Origin: Agarivorans litoreus
Lineage (GTDB): Bacteria > Pseudomonadota > Gammaproteobacteria > Enterobacterales > Celerinatantimonadaceae
Assembly: GCF_019649015.1 (NCBI RefSeq)
Contig: NZ_BLPI01000001.1
Span: 3,405,001 to 3,469,000 of the forward strand
DNA length: 64,000 nucleotides
Direction: 5' to 3'
How positions within the stretch are numbered: position 1 is the first letter of the stretch; each line of letters opens with the position of its first letter. Below are positions 11,149 to 21,599 of this stretch, piece by piece. Both the position numbers and the translations under genes were made by a program. A model generated the notes under the pieces. It saw only the letters and a program-made list of their open reading frames with translations. It made no database searches and was not told the DNA's origin.

Positions 11149-11177
11149 TTGTATTAGTGGCAGAGGTTCGCTAATAT
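11149..11177 (+). promoter_or_regulatory. Sigma-70-like promoter upstream of secG
   Basis: TTGTAT, a 17-bp spacer, TAATAT, about 75 bp before the secG ATG. It probably drives secG and the downstream tRNA-Leu. Confidence 0.6.
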
Positions 11178-11213
11178 TCGCCCGCTTTGGTGACTTGTGT
11201 TTCACTAAATGAC

Positions 11214-11233
11214 GGTCGGATTAAAGACCGACC
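11214..11233 (+). other. Hairpin in the secG leader
   Basis: GGTCGG and CCGACC pair around an 8-nt loop, ending 19 nt before the secG start. There is no T-run. It is a structural element of the leader mRNA with unknown role. Confidence 0.45.
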
Positions 11234-11252
11234 CACACTTAGGTGAAAGAGA

Positions 11253-11597
11253 ATGTACGAGATTTTATTAGTAATTTATTTAGTTATTGCGCTGGCTTTA
11301 ATCGGTTTAGTGTTAATTCAGCAAGGCAAAGGTGCCGACATGGGCGCATCTTTTGGCTCTGGCGCATCGAACACAGTATTTGGTTCTTCTGGTTCAGGCA
11401 ATTTTTTAACTAGAGCAACCGCTATTTGTGCAACGTTGTTTATTGTAATCAGCTTGGTGTTAGGCAACCTTTCAGCTAAACACACTCAGCAAGTTGATGA
11501 ATGGAGTGATTTGTCTCAGCCTTCAGCTGAACAAGTGCTTCAAGATGCTGACGTTCCAGCATCACCAGCAAACCCTGGTAGCGACGTACCGAACTAA
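11253..11597 (+). CDS. secG: Preprotein translocase subunit SecG
   Basis: Small auxiliary subunit of the SecYEG translocon. The 114-residue protein has two membrane helices (about 2-22 and 53-73) joined by the conserved cytoplasmic loop LIQQGKGADMGASFGSGASN, then a polar, Ala/Pro-rich tail. Position just before tRNA-Leu and tRNA-fMet is the same as in E. coli (secG-leuU). A ribosome-binding site AGGTGAAAG precedes ATG. Confidence 0.96.
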   Translation: MYEILLVIYLVIALALIGLVLIQQGKGADMGASFGSGASNTVFGSSGSGNFLTRATAICATLFIVISLVLGNLSAKHTQQVDEWSDLSQPSAEQVLQDADVPASPANPGSDVPN

Positions 11598-11602
11598 TTT
11601 TA

Positions 11603-11688
11603 GCCGAGGTGGTGGAATTGGTAGACACGCTATCTTGAGGGGGTAGTGTCCTATGGACGTGCGGGTTCAAGTCCCGCTCTCGGCACCA
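11603..11688 (+). tRNA. leuU: tRNA-Leu (anticodon GAG)
   Basis: An 86-nt class II tRNA with a long variable arm, encoded 3' CCA and the T-loop GGGTTCAAGTCCC. The anticodon loop reads CTTGAGG, giving GAG for CUC/CUU leucine codons. Only 5 nt follow the secG stop, so it is cotranscribed with secG, like E. coli leuU. Confidence 0.96.
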
Positions 11689-11698
11689 ATAGTTATTT

Positions 11699-11727
11699 TT
11701 GCATCCTGTCAGAGTGATTGATATAAT
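11699..11727 (+). promoter_or_regulatory. Strong promoter of tRNA-fMet / rimP-nusA-infB operon
   Basis: TTGCAT, exactly 17 bp, then a consensus TATAAT, followed by the GC-rich discriminator CCTCGGC expected for stringent control. It starts 11 nt after tRNA-Leu and lies just before the initiator tRNA, as for E. coli metY. Confidence 0.85.
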
Positions 11728-11741
11728 CCTCGGCAATCGGA

Positions 11742-11818
<77 letters not shown>

Positions 11819-11866
11819 ACTATCAAATACTTAGGTAAGCGATAGTGTTAAAGGCTCAGAAATTTT

Positions 11867-11892
11867 AAAGCCCCGCTTCATCGGGGCTTTTT
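11867..11892 (+). terminator. Terminator after tRNA-fMet
   Basis: AAAGCCCCG pairs with CGGGGCTTT around CTTCAT, followed by T residues. A weaker GGGC/GCCC hairpin with seven T follows at 11927-11946, immediately before the rimP Shine-Dalgarno. Partial readthrough would feed rimP-nusA-infB. Confidence 0.85.
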
Positions 11893-11963
11893 GTTATTTT
11901 CTCGCCGCACCTTAGGTGCTAGAACTGGGCTTTACGCCCTTTTTTTGTTTCTGGAGGGGAACC

Positions 11964-12422
11964 TTGGCAACTGTAGAACAACGATTAACTGATATGCTTA
12001 CTCCGGCGGTTGAAGCGCTGGGTTTTGAGCTCTTAGGTATCGAATATGTTAGTGCTGGTAAGCACTCTATCGTGCGTTTGTTTATTGACCACGAAAACGG
12101 CATTAATGTCGACAATTGCGCCGACGTAAGTCGACAAGCTAGCGCTATTTTGGATGTTGAAGATCCAATTAGCACAGAGTACAACCTAGAGGTGTCATCT
12201 CCTGGTTTAGAACGCCCTCTTTTTAAAGCGGAACACTATCAACGTTTTATTGGTGAGATTGCTTTTTTACAGGTACGTATGCCGGTAAATAATCGCCGCA
12301 AATGGCAGGGTGAAATTATTGCTGTTGAAGACGACACTGTCGTGTTAGCAGTAGACAAAGAACAACATCGGATTGCGCTAGGTAATGTACAAAAGGCGCA
12401 TCTGGTTCCCCAGTTTGACTAA
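11964..12422 (+). CDS. rimP: Ribosome maturation factor RimP
   Basis: Needed for 30S maturation; binds S12 and helps pseudoknot formation. The 152-residue product has the N-terminal alpha/beta domain with [13 protein letters not shown] and [14 protein letters not shown], then a C-terminal SH3-like barrel. The frame opens at 11916, but the start is TTG at 11964, 3 nt after the strong Shine-Dalgarno GGAGGGGAA; this matches the E. coli N-terminus. First protein gene of the nusA-infB operon, 12 bp before nusA. Confidence 0.95.
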   Translation: MATVEQRLTDMLTPAVEALGFELLGIEYVSAGKHSIVRLFIDHENGINVDNCADVSRQASAILDVEDPISTEYNLEVSSPGLERPLFKAEHYQRFIGEIAFLQVRMPVNNRRKWQGEIIAVEDDTVVLAVDKEQHRIALGNVQKAHLVPQFD

Positions 12423-12434
12423 AGAGGGTCAGGA

Positions 12435-13931
12435 ATGAACAAAGAAGTCTTGTTGGTTGTTGATGCGGTATCGAACGAAAAAGCTCTACCGCGTGAAAAA
12501 ATCTTTGAAGCTATGGAAATTGCTTTAGCTACAGCAACCAAGAAAAAGTATGAAGGCGATATTGAAGTTCGCGTTGATATCGATCGCAAAGACGGTAGCT
12601 TTGATACCTTCCGTCGCTGGATGGTCGTAGAAAACCAAGAAGCGATTGAAAATCCCTACCGTGAAATTACTTTAGAAGCAGCCCAATACGAAGAGCCAGA
12701 AATTGAACTTGGTGATTATGTTGAAGAGCAAATTGAATCGGTAGTGTTTGACCGCATTACTACGCAAACTGCTAAGCAAGTTATCGTGCAAAAAGTACGT
12801 GAGGCAGAGCGCGCACAAGTTGTTGAACAATATTTTGACCAAGTGAATGAATTGGTAACGGGCGTCGTTAAAAAGGTAAGTCGTGAAAATATCATTGTTG
12901 ACCTAGGTAACAATGCTGAAGCGGTTATTCATCGCGAAGAATCTCTTCCACGTGAAGCCTTCCGCCCAGGTGATCGTGTTCGTGGTTTGCTATACGAAGT
13001 GAAACCAGAAGCACGTGGCGCTCAGTTATTTATGAGCCGTACTCGCCCAGAAATGCTGATTGAGTTGTTCCGTATCGAAGTACCGGAAATTGCTGAAGAG
13101 ATGATAGATCTTAAAGCTGCTGCTCGTGATCCAGGTTCTCGCGCAAAAATTGCAGTGAAAAGTAATGACCGTCGTATCGATCCGGTTGGTGCTTGTGTTG
13201 GTATGCGTGGTGCCCGCGTTCAAGCCGTTTCTGGTGAACTTGATAACGAACGTGTAGATATTGTGCTGTGGGACGATAATCCAGCTCAGTTTGCTATTAA
13301 TGCGATGGCACCAGCAGAAGTGGCTTCAATCATTGTAGATGAAGATAGCCATTCTATGGATATTGCTGTTGAAGCAGATAACCTTGCTCAAGCCATCGGT
13401 CGTAACGGTCAAAACGTACGTCTTGCTTCTCAACTTACCGGTTGGGAACTTAATGTAATGACCGTAGAAGATGCAAATAACAAACACCAAGCTGAAGCTC
13501 AAAAGGCTATCGATACCTTTGTTAAATATTTAGACATTGATGAAGAGTTCTCAACGGTGCTTGCAGAAGAAGGTTTCACTTCTTTAGAAGAGATCGCTTA
13601 CGTACCGGTAAGTGAACTTTTAAGCATTGATGGTCTAGATGAAGATATCGTTAATGAGTTGCGCGAGCGAGCTAAAGCAGCGTTAGTCACTGAAGCCTTA
13701 GCTAAAGAAGAGTCTTTAGAAAACGCCGAACCAAGTGAGGAGCTACTTGCTCTTGAAGGTATGGAACGCCATTTAGCGTTTGTATTGGCAAGCAAAGGTG
13801 TTGTTACCTTGGAAGATCTTGCTGAGCAAGGTATAGATGAGCTAGAAGATATTGAAGAATTGTCGGAAGAGAAAGCCGGCGAACTGATTATGGCCGCCAG
13901 ACAGATTTGCTGGTTTGGCGACGAAGAATAA
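12435..13931 (+). CDS. nusA: Transcription termination/antitermination protein NusA
   Basis: Binds RNA polymerase and nascent RNA, promoting pausing, intrinsic termination and rrn antitermination. The 498 residues show the N-terminal polymerase-binding domain (1-130), S1 (about 135-200), two KH domains (about 200-345, with [14 protein letters not shown] and [14 protein letters not shown]) and two acidic C-terminal repeats (about 350-498) that contact the alpha-CTD and lambda N. Length equals the E. coli type with both acidic repeats. Confidence 0.98.
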   Translation: MNKEVLLVVDAVSNEKALPREKIFEAMEIALATATKKKYEGDIEVRVDIDRKDGSFDTFRRWMVVENQEAIENPYREITLEAAQYEEPEIELGDYVEEQIESVVFDRITTQTAKQVIVQKVREAERAQVVEQYFDQVNELVTGVVKKVSRENIIVDLGNNAEAVIHREESLPREAFRPGDRVRGLLYEVKPEARGAQLFMSRTRPEMLIELFRIEVPEIAEEMIDLKAAARDPGSRAKIAVKSNDRRIDPVGACVGMRGARVQAVSGELDNERVDIVLWDDNPAQFAINAMAPAEVASIIVDEDSHSMDIAVEADNLAQAIGRNGQNVRLASQLTGWELNVMTVEDANNKHQAEAQKAIDTFVKYLDIDEEFSTVLAEEGFTSLEEIAYVPVSELLSIDGLDEDIVNELRERAKAALVTEALAKEESLENAEPSEELLALEGMERHLAFVLASKGVVTLEDLAEQGIDELEDIEELSEEKAGELIMAARQICWFGDEE

Positions 13932-13954
13932 GGTCGACGGAGGACAATAGCCCG

Positions 13955-16609
13955 ATGACAGAAGTTTCAATTAAACAACTCGCGACCGACGTGGGAACAA
14001 ACGAAGATAAATTAATTCAGCAATTTGCAGATGCTGGTATTAAAAAGTCTTTAACTGACAATGTTACTCAAGAAGAGAAAACTAAGCTTCTTGAGCATCT
14101 AAAATTACAGCATGGCGAAGAAAGCTCGCCAAGCCGCATGACCTTAAAGCGTACAACCAAGAGCACCTTAAGTGTGTCTGGTACTGGCGGTAAGTCTCGC
14201 GCAGTTCAAGTGGAAGTGCGTAAGAAAAAAACTTACGTTAAGCGTAGTGCGGTAGAAGAGCAAGCTAAGCAAGAAGCTGAAGAAAAAGCACGCCTAGAAG
14301 CTGAAGAAGCTGCACGTATCCAAGCTGAAGCTGCTGCGAAGAAAGCCGCTGAAGAGAAAGCTAAGCGTGAAGCGGAAGAGAAAGTGAAGCGCGAAGAAAA
14401 AGCGGCAGCTGCGGCCGCCGCGGCTAAAGCTAAAGAAGCTGAAAAACAGTCTGACGCAGAAAAATCTCCTGAGCAATTAGCCGCCGAGAAAGAAGCTGCC
14501 GATATCTTACGTAAACAAGAAGAAGCGGCAATAGCTAAAGCTGAGGCTGAAGCTGAGAAAAAAGCCGAAGAAGCGAAGAAGCTAGCAGAAGAAAATGCCG
14601 CGCGTTGGGCCGAAGAAGAAAAAGCCCGCAAAAAGCGTGAAGAATCTGCCGATTACCACACGACAACCTCTACTTATGCTCGTGCTGCAGAAGATGAGCA
14701 AGAGCAAAAAGCTGAAGCTCCTCGCCGTAAGAAGCGTAAGGCTAAGCAAAACGACGATAACAATAACAATCGTCGTGGTGGCCGCAAAGGTAATAAGCGT
14801 CAAGTTGCTACCCCAACTACCATGCAGCATGGCTTCAACAAGCCTGCTCAACCGGTAGAGCGTGAAGTACGTATTGGCGAAACTATTTCAGTTGGTGAGT
14901 TAGCTAATAAAATGGCGATTAAAGCCACTGAAGTGATTAAAGCAATGATGAAAATGGGCGCAATGGCGACCATTAACCAAGTTATTGACCAAGAAACCGC
15001 AACCTTGGTTGCAGAAGAGCTTGGCCATAAAGTGGTTCTAGTTAAAGAAAACGCGCTTGAAGAACAAGTAATGCAAGAAGCGGAATCAACCGGTGAGCAA
15101 ACAACTCGTGCACCAGTTGTAACTATCATGGGGCACGTTGACCACGGTAAAACCTCGCTACTAGATTATATTCGTCGCGCTAAAGTTGCCGATGGTGAAG
15201 CAGGCGGTATTACCCAGCACATTGGTGCTTACCATGTTGAAACTAACGACAACATGATCACCTTCTTAGATACTCCAGGACACGCTGCGTTTACCTCTAT
15301 GCGTGCTCGTGGTGCTAAAGCAACCGATATTGTTGTATTGGTTGTGGCTGCCGATGATGGTGTAATGCCTCAAACTATTGAAGCTATTCAGCACGCCCGT
15401 GCTGCGCAGGTGCCATTAGTTGTTGCGGTAAACAAAATCGATAAAGAAGCTGCCGATCCTGATCGCGTTAAAACTGAACTATCGCAACACGATGTGATTC
15501 CAGAAGACTGGGGTGGCGATGTGCAATTTGTTCACGTATCAGCGAAAAGTGGTGAAGGTATTGATGACTTATTAGAAGCGATTGTGCTTCAGTCTGATGT
15601 ACTAGAACTTACTGCTAGTCATGTTGGCGCAGCATCTGGTGTGGTAATCGAATCTCGTCTTGATAAAGGTCGTGGCCCAATTGCTTCTATTCTTGTACAA
15701 CACGGTCAGCTGCAAAAAGGCGATATCATTCTATGTGGTCTTGAGTACGGACGTATCCGTGCTATGAAAGATGAGAATGGTAAAGACATCGAGTCTGCCG
15801 GTCCTTCAATCCCTGTTGAGATTTTAGGTCTGTCGGGCGTACCGCAAGCCGGTGACGAAGCGACTGTTGTTCGTGATGAGAAGAAAGCCCGTGAAGTTGC
15901 ACTTTACCGTCAGGGTAAATTCCGTGATGTTAAATTAGCGCGTCAGCAAAAATCTAAACTTGAAAACATGTTTGCCAACATGGAAGAAGGTGAAGTTCAA
16001 GAGCTTAATATTGTACTTAAATCTGATGTACAAGGTTCACTTGAAGCGATTGCTGATTCTCTGTCTAAGCTTTCAACTGATGAAGTTAAAGTGAACATTA
16101 TCGGTCGTGGTGTTGGTGGTATTACCGAAACTGATGCAACACTAGCCGCAGCGTCTAACGCTATCGTACTTGGCTTTAACGTTCGTGCCGATGCAACCGC
16201 ACGTCGTATCATCGAAACCGAAAGCGTAGATTTACACTATTACAGCGTAATCTACGATTTAATCGATGAAGTTAAGAGTGCGATGACTGGCCTGCTTGCT
16301 CCAGAATTTAAACAACAAATTATGGGCTTGGCTGAAGTTCGTGACGTATTTAAGTCTCCTAAACTTGGCGCAATTGCAGGTTGTATGGTACTTGAAGGTC
16401 AGGTTAAGCGTTCTAACCCAATTCGTGTTTTACGTGATAACGTGGTTATTTATGAAGGGGAGCTAGAGTCACTTCGCCGCTTTAAAGATGACGTAAACGA
16501 AGTTCGTAACGGCATGGAATGTGGTATCGGCGTGAAGAACTATAATGATGTTCGTGCTGGTGACCAAATCGAAGTATTTGAGATTGTTGAAGTTAAGCGT
16601 AGCTTGTAA
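13955..16609 (+). CDS. infB: Translation initiation factor IF-2
   Basis: GTPase that recruits fMet-tRNA to the 30S subunit and promotes subunit joining. The 884-residue product begins with an IF2-N domain ([10 protein letters not shown]), then a long Ala/Glu/Lys-rich linker (about 90-240), a Lys/Arg/Asn-rich stretch, and a second IF2-N domain. The G domain has GHVDHGKTS near residue 393, DTPGHAAF and NKID, and domains II-IV follow. The open frame begins upstream at 13907 within nusA, but ATG 13955 with GGAGGACAAT upstream matches the family. Length is close to E. coli (890). Confidence 0.98.
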   Translation: MTEVSIKQLATDVGTNEDKLIQQFADAGIKKSLTDNVTQEEKTKLLEHLKLQHGEESSPSRMTLKRTTKSTLSVSGTGGKSRAVQVEVRKKKTYVKRSAVEEQAKQEAEEKARLEAEEAARIQAEAAAKKAAEEKAKREAEEKVKREEKAAAAAAAAKAKEAEKQSDAEKSPEQLAAEKEAADILRKQEEAAIAKAEAEAEKKAEEAKKLAEENAARWAEEEKARKKREESADYHTTTSTYARAAEDEQEQKAEAPRRKKRKAKQNDDNNNNRRGGRKGNKRQVATPTTMQHGFNKPAQPVEREVRIGETISVGELANKMAIKATEVIKAMMKMGAMATINQVIDQETATLVAEELGHKVVLVKENALEEQVMQEAESTGEQTTRAPVVTIMGHVDHGKTSLLDYIRRAKVADGEAGGITQHIGAYHVETNDNMITFLDTPGHAAFTSMRARGAKATDIVVLVVAADDGVMPQTIEAIQHARAAQVPLVVAVNKIDKEAADPDRVKTELSQHDVIPEDWGGDVQFVHVSAKSGEGIDDLLEAIVLQSDVLELTASHVGAASGVVIESRLDKGRGPIASILVQHGQLQKGDIILCGLEYGRIRAMKDENGKDIESAGPSIPVEILGLSGVPQAGDEATVVRDEKKAREVALYRQGKFRDVKLARQQKSKLENMFANMEEGEVQELNIVLKSDVQGSLEAIADSLSKLSTDEVKVNIIGRGVGGITETDATLAAASNAIVLGFNVRADATARRIIETESVDLHYYSVIYDLIDEVKSAMTGLLAPEFKQQIMGLAEVRDVFKSPKLGAIAGCMVLEGQVKRSNPIRVLRDNVVIYEGELESLRRFKDDVNEVRNGMECGIGVKNYNDVRAGDQIEVFEIVEVKRSL

Positions 16610-16634
16610 GCTCGCCACTTAATTAATCTCTAAG

Positions 16635-16662
16635 ATGGGGGCTTGCGCCCCCATTTGTGTTT
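16635..16662 (+). terminator. Hairpin with T-rich tail between infB and rbfA
   Basis: ATGGGGGC pairs with GCCCCCAT around TTGC, followed by TTGTGTTTT. The tail is imperfect, so it probably acts as a partial terminator or attenuator inside the operon. Confidence 0.65.
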
Positions 16663-16699
16663 TCAATACTCCCTTGGGAGTGGTATCAGGAGAAATGTG

Positions 16700-17116
16700 A
16701 TGCCTAGAGAATTTAGCCGCCCAGATCGGGTAGCCCAACAAATTCAAAAAGAAGTTGCGATGATTTTGCAACGCGAAGTACGAGATTCACGTTTGAGTTT
16801 AGTGACAGTATCTGCTGTTGAAGTAACCCGTGACCTTGCCTACGCTAAAGTGTTTGTGACATTTTTAGATGATAGCGAAGAAGCGGTAAAAGCTAGCTTA
16901 GAAGCGCTAGAAGAGCACGTGGGTTACGTTCGTCATTTGTTAGCTAAAGCAATGCGCCTGCGCGCTGTACCTGAATTACGCTTTCAATATGATGGCTCAC
17001 TACGTGAAGGCTTGCGTATGACAGAGCTGGCGACTAAAGCGGTTAAAGAAGACCAACAAAAAGCCGAAGCTTCAGGTCGTAGCTTGGGCAACGGTGAAGA
17101 GCAAGAGGGCGAGTAA
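16700..17116 (+). CDS. rbfA: 30S ribosome-binding factor RbfA
   Basis: Late 30S assembly and cold-shock factor that binds 16S rRNA near helix 1. The 138-residue KH-type protein begins [19 protein letters not shown] and contains the conserved [20 protein letters not shown] and [12 protein letters not shown] segments, with a flexible acidic tail. ATG 16700 was chosen over the upstream open frame (16643), which starts inside the preceding hairpin; AGGAGAAATG provides the ribosome-binding site. Its stop overlaps the truB start by one base. Confidence 0.96.
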   Translation: MPREFSRPDRVAQQIQKEVAMILQREVRDSRLSLVTVSAVEVTRDLAYAKVFVTFLDDSEEAVKASLEALEEHVGYVRHLLAKAMRLRAVPELRFQYDGSLREGLRMTELATKAVKEDQQKAEASGRSLGNGEEQEGE

Positions 17117-18063
17117 TGGGACAAGGACGCAGAAAAAAGGGTAGAGCTATTGACGGTATCCTTCTGCTGAATAAACCTACTGGCGTTTCTTCAAACGGAA
17201 TTTTGCAGCGAGTTAAGCGAATTTATTTTGCTCAAAAAGCCGGACATACCGGAGCTCTAGATCCGCTTGCCACTGGTATGCTGCCAATTTGCTTAGGGGA
17301 AGCCACTAAGTTTTCACAGTTTTTGTTAGATTCCGATAAACGTTATCAGGTTACTGCTCAACTCGGTGTTCGAACTAATACCTCTGATTCCGATGGGGAA
17401 GTGGTTGAACAGCGTGATGTGAATGTTAATCACGCAGAGATTGAAGCTGCACTAGCATCATTTCGTGGTGCGATAAATCAAGTGCCTTCTATGTTTTCTG
17501 CGCTAAAACATAACGGTAAACCTTTGTATTCTTATGCTCGAGAAGGCATTACGATTGAACGTGAAGCGCGGCCAATTACTGTTTATGAAAACAACTTCAT
17601 TTCATTAGATGGCGATATGCTGACCTTAGATGTTCATTGCAGCAAAGGTACTTATATTCGCACTATTATTGATGACTTAGGTGAAATGCTAGGTTGTGGT
17701 GCGCATGTAGTTAGGTTACATCGCTCGCAGGTAGCGACTTACCCAAGCGAACGAATGGTGACACCAGAACAGTTAGAGGCGTTATTAGAACAAGCTAACG
17801 AGCAAGATATCGCTCCAAAAGAGCTACTTGATCCTTTGCTATTACCAATGGACACTGCCGTTGCGCACTTAGCTGAAGTGAATATTCCTGAAGCATTAGG
17901 TGGATATTTAATGCAAGGCCAAGCGATGCAAGTCGCTGGCGCCCCGTTAAATGATGTGTTTAGGTTAACCATTGGTGAGCAGCATCGTTTTGTTGGCATT
18001 GGCCAATTAAACGATGATGGCTTAGTGGCACCTAAACGCTTGATTCAAAATAGCGATAGTTAA
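17116..18063 (+). CDS. truB: tRNA pseudouridine-55 synthase
   Basis: Makes pseudouridine at position 55 in the T-loop of elongator tRNAs. The 315 residues include the catalytic Asp49 in [13 protein letters not shown], the [10 protein letters not shown] strand, [15 protein letters not shown], and a C-terminal PUA-like domain. It is translationally coupled to rbfA (TAATG). Full length compared with E. coli (314). Confidence 0.97.
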   Translation: MGQGRRKKGRAIDGILLLNKPTGVSSNGILQRVKRIYFAQKAGHTGALDPLATGMLPICLGEATKFSQFLLDSDKRYQVTAQLGVRTNTSDSDGEVVEQRDVNVNHAEIEAALASFRGAINQVPSMFSALKHNGKPLYSYAREGITIEREARPITVYENNFISLDGDMLTLDVHCSKGTYIRTIIDDLGEMLGCGAHVVRLHRSQVATYPSERMVTPEQLEALLEQANEQDIAPKELLDPLLLPMDTAVAHLAEVNIPEALGGYLMQGQAMQVAGAPLNDVFRLTIGEQHRFVGIGQLNDDGLVAPKRLIQNSDS

Positions 18064-18072
18064 GCGAGTTGC

Positions 18073-18101
18073 TTGCAACTGATTGGGGCGCACTATATAA
18101 T
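18073..18101 (+). promoter_or_regulatory. Promoter of rpsO
   Basis: TTGCAA, exactly 17 bp, then TATAAT, 64 bp before the rpsO ATG. This gives rpsO independent expression at the end of the nusA-infB operon, as in E. coli. Confidence 0.8.
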
Positions 18102-18164
18102 GCGCGTCCTTCTTCGCTGAGTTAGTGATTGGCGGAGAGTAAATTTACATTTTTAGGAGTTAGT

Positions 18165-18434
18165 ATGTCACTAAGTAGCACTGAAAAAGCAGCAATCGTT
18201 GCAGAATACGCACGTGAAGCAGGAGACACTGGTTCTTCTGAGGTTCAAATTGCGTTGTTAACTGCACAGATCAACCACTTGCAAGGTCACTTCAAGAAGC
18301 ACATCCACGATCACCACAGCCGTCGTGGTCTACTACGCATGGTTAGCCAGCGTCGTAAATTGCTTGACTACTTGAAGCGTAAAAACCAAGCGAGCTACGC
18401 TGAATTGATCGCTAAATTGGGCCTACGTCGTTAA
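18165..18434 (+). CDS. rpsO: 30S ribosomal protein S15
   Basis: Primary 16S rRNA-binding protein of the 30S platform. At 89 residues it has the usual length and the hallmark segments [14 protein letters not shown] and [21 protein letters not shown]. The frame extends 12 codons upstream, but AGGAGTTAGT before ATG 18165 fixes the start. In E. coli S15 represses its own mRNA through a leader pseudoknot; I could not verify such a fold here. Confidence 0.98.
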   Translation: MSLSSTEKAAIVAEYAREAGDTGSSEVQIALLTAQINHLQGHFKKHIHDHHSRRGLLRMVSQRRKLLDYLKRKNQASYAELIAKLGLRR

Positions 18435-18461
18435 TTTTAACGTCGCCAAGAAAGAATACCG

Positions 18462-18488
18462 AAAGGGAGCCGAATGGCTCCCTTTTTT
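18462..18488 (+). terminator. Intrinsic terminator of rpsO
   Basis: AAAGGGAGCC pairs with GGCTCCCTTT around GAAT, followed by more T. It lies between rpsO and pnp. Confidence 0.92.
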
Positions 18489-18619
18489 GTTGCTTAAATA
18501 AAAGTCACAAAGTGGTGTGATAACAGTGGTTTTAGTAAGGATAAAGTTATCTTTTGACAAGCCATTGCTTTATACTTTAGCGCGAATTGAAAAGAGAACA
18601 TAAATTAAAGGAAATTCAC

Positions 18620-20734
18620 GTGAATCCTATCGTAAAAACGTTTAAATACGGTGAGAATACAGTCACCATTGAAACTGGCGCTATCGCTCGTCAAGCTACA
18701 GCTGCTGTAATGGTTACTATGGACGATACAACAGTATTTGTATCGGTAGTGGGTAAAAAAACTGCTACACCTGGCCAAGATTTCTTCCCGTTGACTGTGA
18801 ACTACCAAGAACGTACTTACGCAGCAGGTAAAATTCCTGGTGGTTTCTTCAAGCGCGAAGGTCGTCCTTCGGAAGAAGAAACCTTAATCGCACGTCTGAT
18901 TGACCGTCCAATCCGTCCATTGTTCCCAGATGGCTTCGTAAACGAAGTACAAGTGATAGCAACGGTGGTTTCGGTTAATCCACAAGTTCAACCAGACATC
19001 GTTGCGCTAATTGGTACTTCTGCGGCGCTAAGCCTTTCAGGTATTCCATTTAATGGCCCAATTGGTGCCGCTCGTGTTGGTTACATCGACGGTAACTACA
19101 TTCTTAACCCAACCACCGAAGAACTACCAGAAAGCAAGCTAGACCTTGTTGTAGCAGGTACCGAAAGTGCCGTTCTTATGGTTGAGTCAGAAGCTGAATT
19201 ACTTTCAGAAGAAGTAATGCTTGGCGCGGTTGTTTATGGTCATGAGCAATCAAATGCGGTAATTACTGCCATTAACGAACTGTGTGAAGAAGCGGCTAAA
19301 CCAGCTTGGGAATGGGAAGCGCCAGAAGTTAACGTTGCACTTAAAGATAAAGTAGCAGCATTAGCAGAAGCTAAGTTAACTGAAGCTTACCAAATTACCG
19401 ACAAAGCAGAGCGTTACGCTGAAGTTGGCGAAATCAAAAAAGCGGTTGTTGAAGCATTAACTGCTGAAGACGAAACCCTAGACAGCCAAGAAATTGGTGA
19501 CGAGCTAGGCAAGTTAGAGAAAAACGTAGTTCGTTCACGCATTATTGCTGGTGAGCCACGTATCGATGGTCGCGAACCCGATATGATTCGTGCGCTAGAC
19601 GTAATGACTGGCGTATTACCACGTACTCACGGTAGCGCTGTATTCACTCGTGGTGAAACTCAGGCTCTTGTAACATGTACACTAGGTACAGAACGCGATG
19701 CACAGATGATTGACTCGCTAGCTGGCTTGCAAACATCTCGCTTCATGCTTCACTACAACTTCCCTCCATACTGTGTTGGCGAAACGGGCTTCATCGGTTC
19801 ACCTAAGCGTCGTGAAATTGGCCATGGTCGTTTGGCTAAGCGTGGTGTTGCAGCGGTAATGCCAAGTGCTGAAGACTTCCCATACACTGTACGTGTAGTA
19901 TCTGAAATCACTGAATCAAATGGTTCAAGCTCTATGGCTTCTGTTTGTGGTAGCTCACTAGCACTTATGGATGCGGGTGTACCAATTAAAGCTTCTGTTG
20001 CGGGTATTGCAATGGGTCTAGTGAAAGAAGGCGACAAGTTCGTTGTTCTTTCTGACATCTTAGGTGATGAAGATCACTTAGGTGACATGGACTTTAAAGT
20101 GGCTGGTTCTTCTGAAGGTATCTCTGCATTGCAGATGGATATTAAGATTGAAGGTATCACTAAAGAAATTATGGAAATTGCCCTACGCCAAGCGCAAGGT
20201 GCACGTTTACATATTCTAGGTGTTATGGACCAAGCTATCGGTACTTCTCGTGAAGAGATTTCTGAGTTTGCTCCACGTATCCATACGCTTAAGATCAACC
20301 CAGAGAAGATCAAAGACGTAATTGGTAAAGGTGGTGCAACTATTCGTGCACTTACTGACGAAACTGGCACTACTATCGAAATCGAAGATGACGGTACAGT
20401 GAAAGTTGCAGCAACTGACAACGCGCAAGCTCAAGAAGCGATTAAGCGTATTGAGCAGCTAACTGCTGAAGTTGAAGCGGGTCAATTCTACGAAGGTAAA
20501 GTTGTTCGTCTTGCTGACTTCGGTGCATTTGTTGAAATCTTGCCAGGTAAAGATGGCCTAGTACATATTTCGCAAATCTCTCAAGAGCGTGTTGCTAATG
20601 TTTCTGACCACCTAACTGTTGGCGACATTGTGAAAGTTAAAGTACTAGAAGTAGACCGCCAAGGCCGTGTACGTCTAAGTATTAAAGAAGCGGCTGCGCC
20701 TAGCGAAGCACCTGCAGAAAAGCCTGCTGAATAA
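18620..20734 (+). CDS. pnp: Polyribonucleotide nucleotidyltransferase (PNPase)
   Basis: Phosphorolytic 3'-5' exoribonuclease and degradosome component. The 704 residues hold the first RNase PH core (about 1-220), an alpha-helical linker, the catalytic second core (about 315-550, with [11 protein letters not shown] and [11 protein letters not shown]-type segments), a KH domain ([16 protein letters not shown] near 564) and an S1 domain (about 620-690). The start is GTG at 18620 after AAGGAAA; the frame upstream to 18587 has no family match. The 185-bp leader after rpsO may carry the RNase III processing hairpin used for autoregulation in E. coli, but I did not identify one with confidence. Confidence 0.97.
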   Translation: MNPIVKTFKYGENTVTIETGAIARQATAAVMVTMDDTTVFVSVVGKKTATPGQDFFPLTVNYQERTYAAGKIPGGFFKREGRPSEEETLIARLIDRPIRPLFPDGFVNEVQVIATVVSVNPQVQPDIVALIGTSAALSLSGIPFNGPIGAARVGYIDGNYILNPTTEELPESKLDLVVAGTESAVLMVESEAELLSEEVMLGAVVYGHEQSNAVITAINELCEEAAKPAWEWEAPEVNVALKDKVAALAEAKLTEAYQITDKAERYAEVGEIKKAVVEALTAEDETLDSQEIGDELGKLEKNVVRSRIIAGEPRIDGREPDMIRALDVMTGVLPRTHGSAVFTRGETQALVTCTLGTERDAQMIDSLAGLQTSRFMLHYNFPPYCVGETGFIGSPKRREIGHGRLAKRGVAAVMPSAEDFPYTVRVVSEITESNGSSSMASVCGSSLALMDAGVPIKASVAGIAMGLVKEGDKFVVLSDILGDEDHLGDMDFKVAGSSEGISALQMDIKIEGITKEIMEIALRQAQGARLHILGVMDQAIGTSREEISEFAPRIHTLKINPEKIKDVIGKGGATIRALTDETGTTIEIEDDGTVKVAATDNAQAQEAIKRIEQLTAEVEAGQFYEGKVVRLADFGAFVEILPGKDGLVHISQISQERVANVSDHLTVGDIVKVKVLEVDRQGRVRLSIKEAAAPSEAPAEKPAE

Positions 20735-20752
20735 ACGTTTCAATAAATAGCT

Positions 20753-20777
20753 AAGCCGGCCTTGTGCCGGCTTTTTT
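20753..20777 (+). terminator. Intrinsic terminator of pnp
   Basis: AAGCCGGC pairs with GCCGGCTT around CTTGT, ending in a run of six T. Confidence 0.92.
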
Positions 20778-20870
20778 GTTTTTGTTAGAGAGTAGTGGGC
20801 TTATTGGGGGCTTTAGTCAGGCAGCTTTCAGGTTTACAATGTGGTGAGAAAAACAGGCAAGGATAAGTAC

Positions 20871-21380
20871 TTGGACAATACCGATATTGACTGGATGAAA
20901 TATGCACTGCAGTTAGCAGATAAAGCAGAAGCACAAGGAGAGGTGCCAGTTGGAGCAGTGGTTGTTTACCAAGGCGAAGTAGTGGGAGAAGGCTGGAATC
21001 AAACGATTACTCTTAACGATGCTACAGCCCATGCTGAGATATTGGCACTGCGAGAAGCAGGCAAGAAAATCGGCAATTACCGGCTATTAGATACCACGCT
21101 TTACGTTACTTTAGAGCCCTGCTCGATGTGTGCAGGAGCGATGGTGCACGCACGCGTGAAACGATTGGTTTATGGTGCTAGCGATCTTAAAACAGGCGCT
21201 GCGGGAAGTGTGTTTAATATTATTGATTGTGAGCAGTTAAATCACCGAGCTGAGGTAGAAGCTGGAGTATTAGCGGAGCAGTGCAGTGAGAACATTAGTC
21301 GTTTTTTTCGCAAGCGTCGTGAACAACACAAGCTGCGAAAAAAACAACAGAGCAGTAGTTTACTCAGCGACGCTGACTAA
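20871..21380 (+). CDS. tadA: tRNA-specific adenosine deaminase (A34 to I34)
   Basis: Deaminates the wobble adenosine of tRNA-Arg(ACG). The 169-residue product has the zinc site and catalytic Glu in TAHAEILAL and the paired cysteines in LEPCSMCAGAMVHAR, with GASDLKTGAAGSV following. The basic tail (KRREQHKLRKKQQ) fits tRNA binding. The start is uncertain: the frame opens with two GTG codons at 20841/20844, but TTG 20871 has AAGGA at good spacing and its N-terminus fits family length. In E. coli tadA also neighbours mltF and purL. Its last 21 bases overlap a convergent small ORF. Confidence 0.93.
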   Translation: MDNTDIDWMKYALQLADKAEAQGEVPVGAVVVYQGEVVGEGWNQTITLNDATAHAEILALREAGKKIGNYRLLDTTLYVTLEPCSMCAGAMVHARVKRLVYGASDLKTGAAGSVFNIIDCEQLNHRAEVEAGVLAEQCSENISRFFRKRREQHKLRKKQQSSSLLSDAD

Positions 21381-21494
21381 ACCCATTTCAGACAAAACAT
21401 AAGAACGTTGTCTTAACAAAACCTTACGGTGCTGACGAGCCAATTGAATTCGGCGACGTGGCGAGTGAAGGGTAACGCGTTTCTTTCTAATCAT
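21360..21494 (-). CDS. Small basic protein, 44 aa, unknown
   Basis: An open frame of 44 codons whose product is strongly basic in its first 30 residues (MIRKKRVTLHSPRRRIQLAR) and ends YVLSEMGLVSVAE. I do not recognise a family. It is credible as a gene because GGAGAGGATAGT precedes the ATG at ideal spacing, and a promoter-like TTGTCA-16-TATGCT lies at 21555-21582. It starts 105 bp downstream of the mltF stop on the same strand, and its 3' end overlaps tadA by 21 bp convergently. The charge suggests nucleic-acid or ribosome binding; that is inference only. Confidence 0.5.
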   Translation of the reverse strand: MIRKKRVTLHSPRRRIQLARQHRKVLLRQRSYVLSEMGLVSVAE

Positions 21495-21554
21495 ACTATC
21501 CTCTCCATTGCGTAGGCAGGACGCTTTACAGTTTTTAATCTCCATTACAGATTA

Positions 21555-21582
21555 AGCATAAAACATGACAGTAATGTGACAA
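21555..21582 (-). promoter_or_regulatory. Possible promoter of the 44-aa gene
   Basis: On the minus strand TTGTCA, 16 bp, TATGCT, located between the mltF stop and the small ORF start. Confidence 0.4.
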
Positions 21583-21599
21583 ATCGTCAAGATTATTCT

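Noticed and set aside
14233-14631. Minus-strand Ser/Ala/Phe-rich open frame opposite infB
   Set aside because: It is the complement of the Ala/Glu/Lys-rich linker of IF-2 and has no ribosome-binding site.
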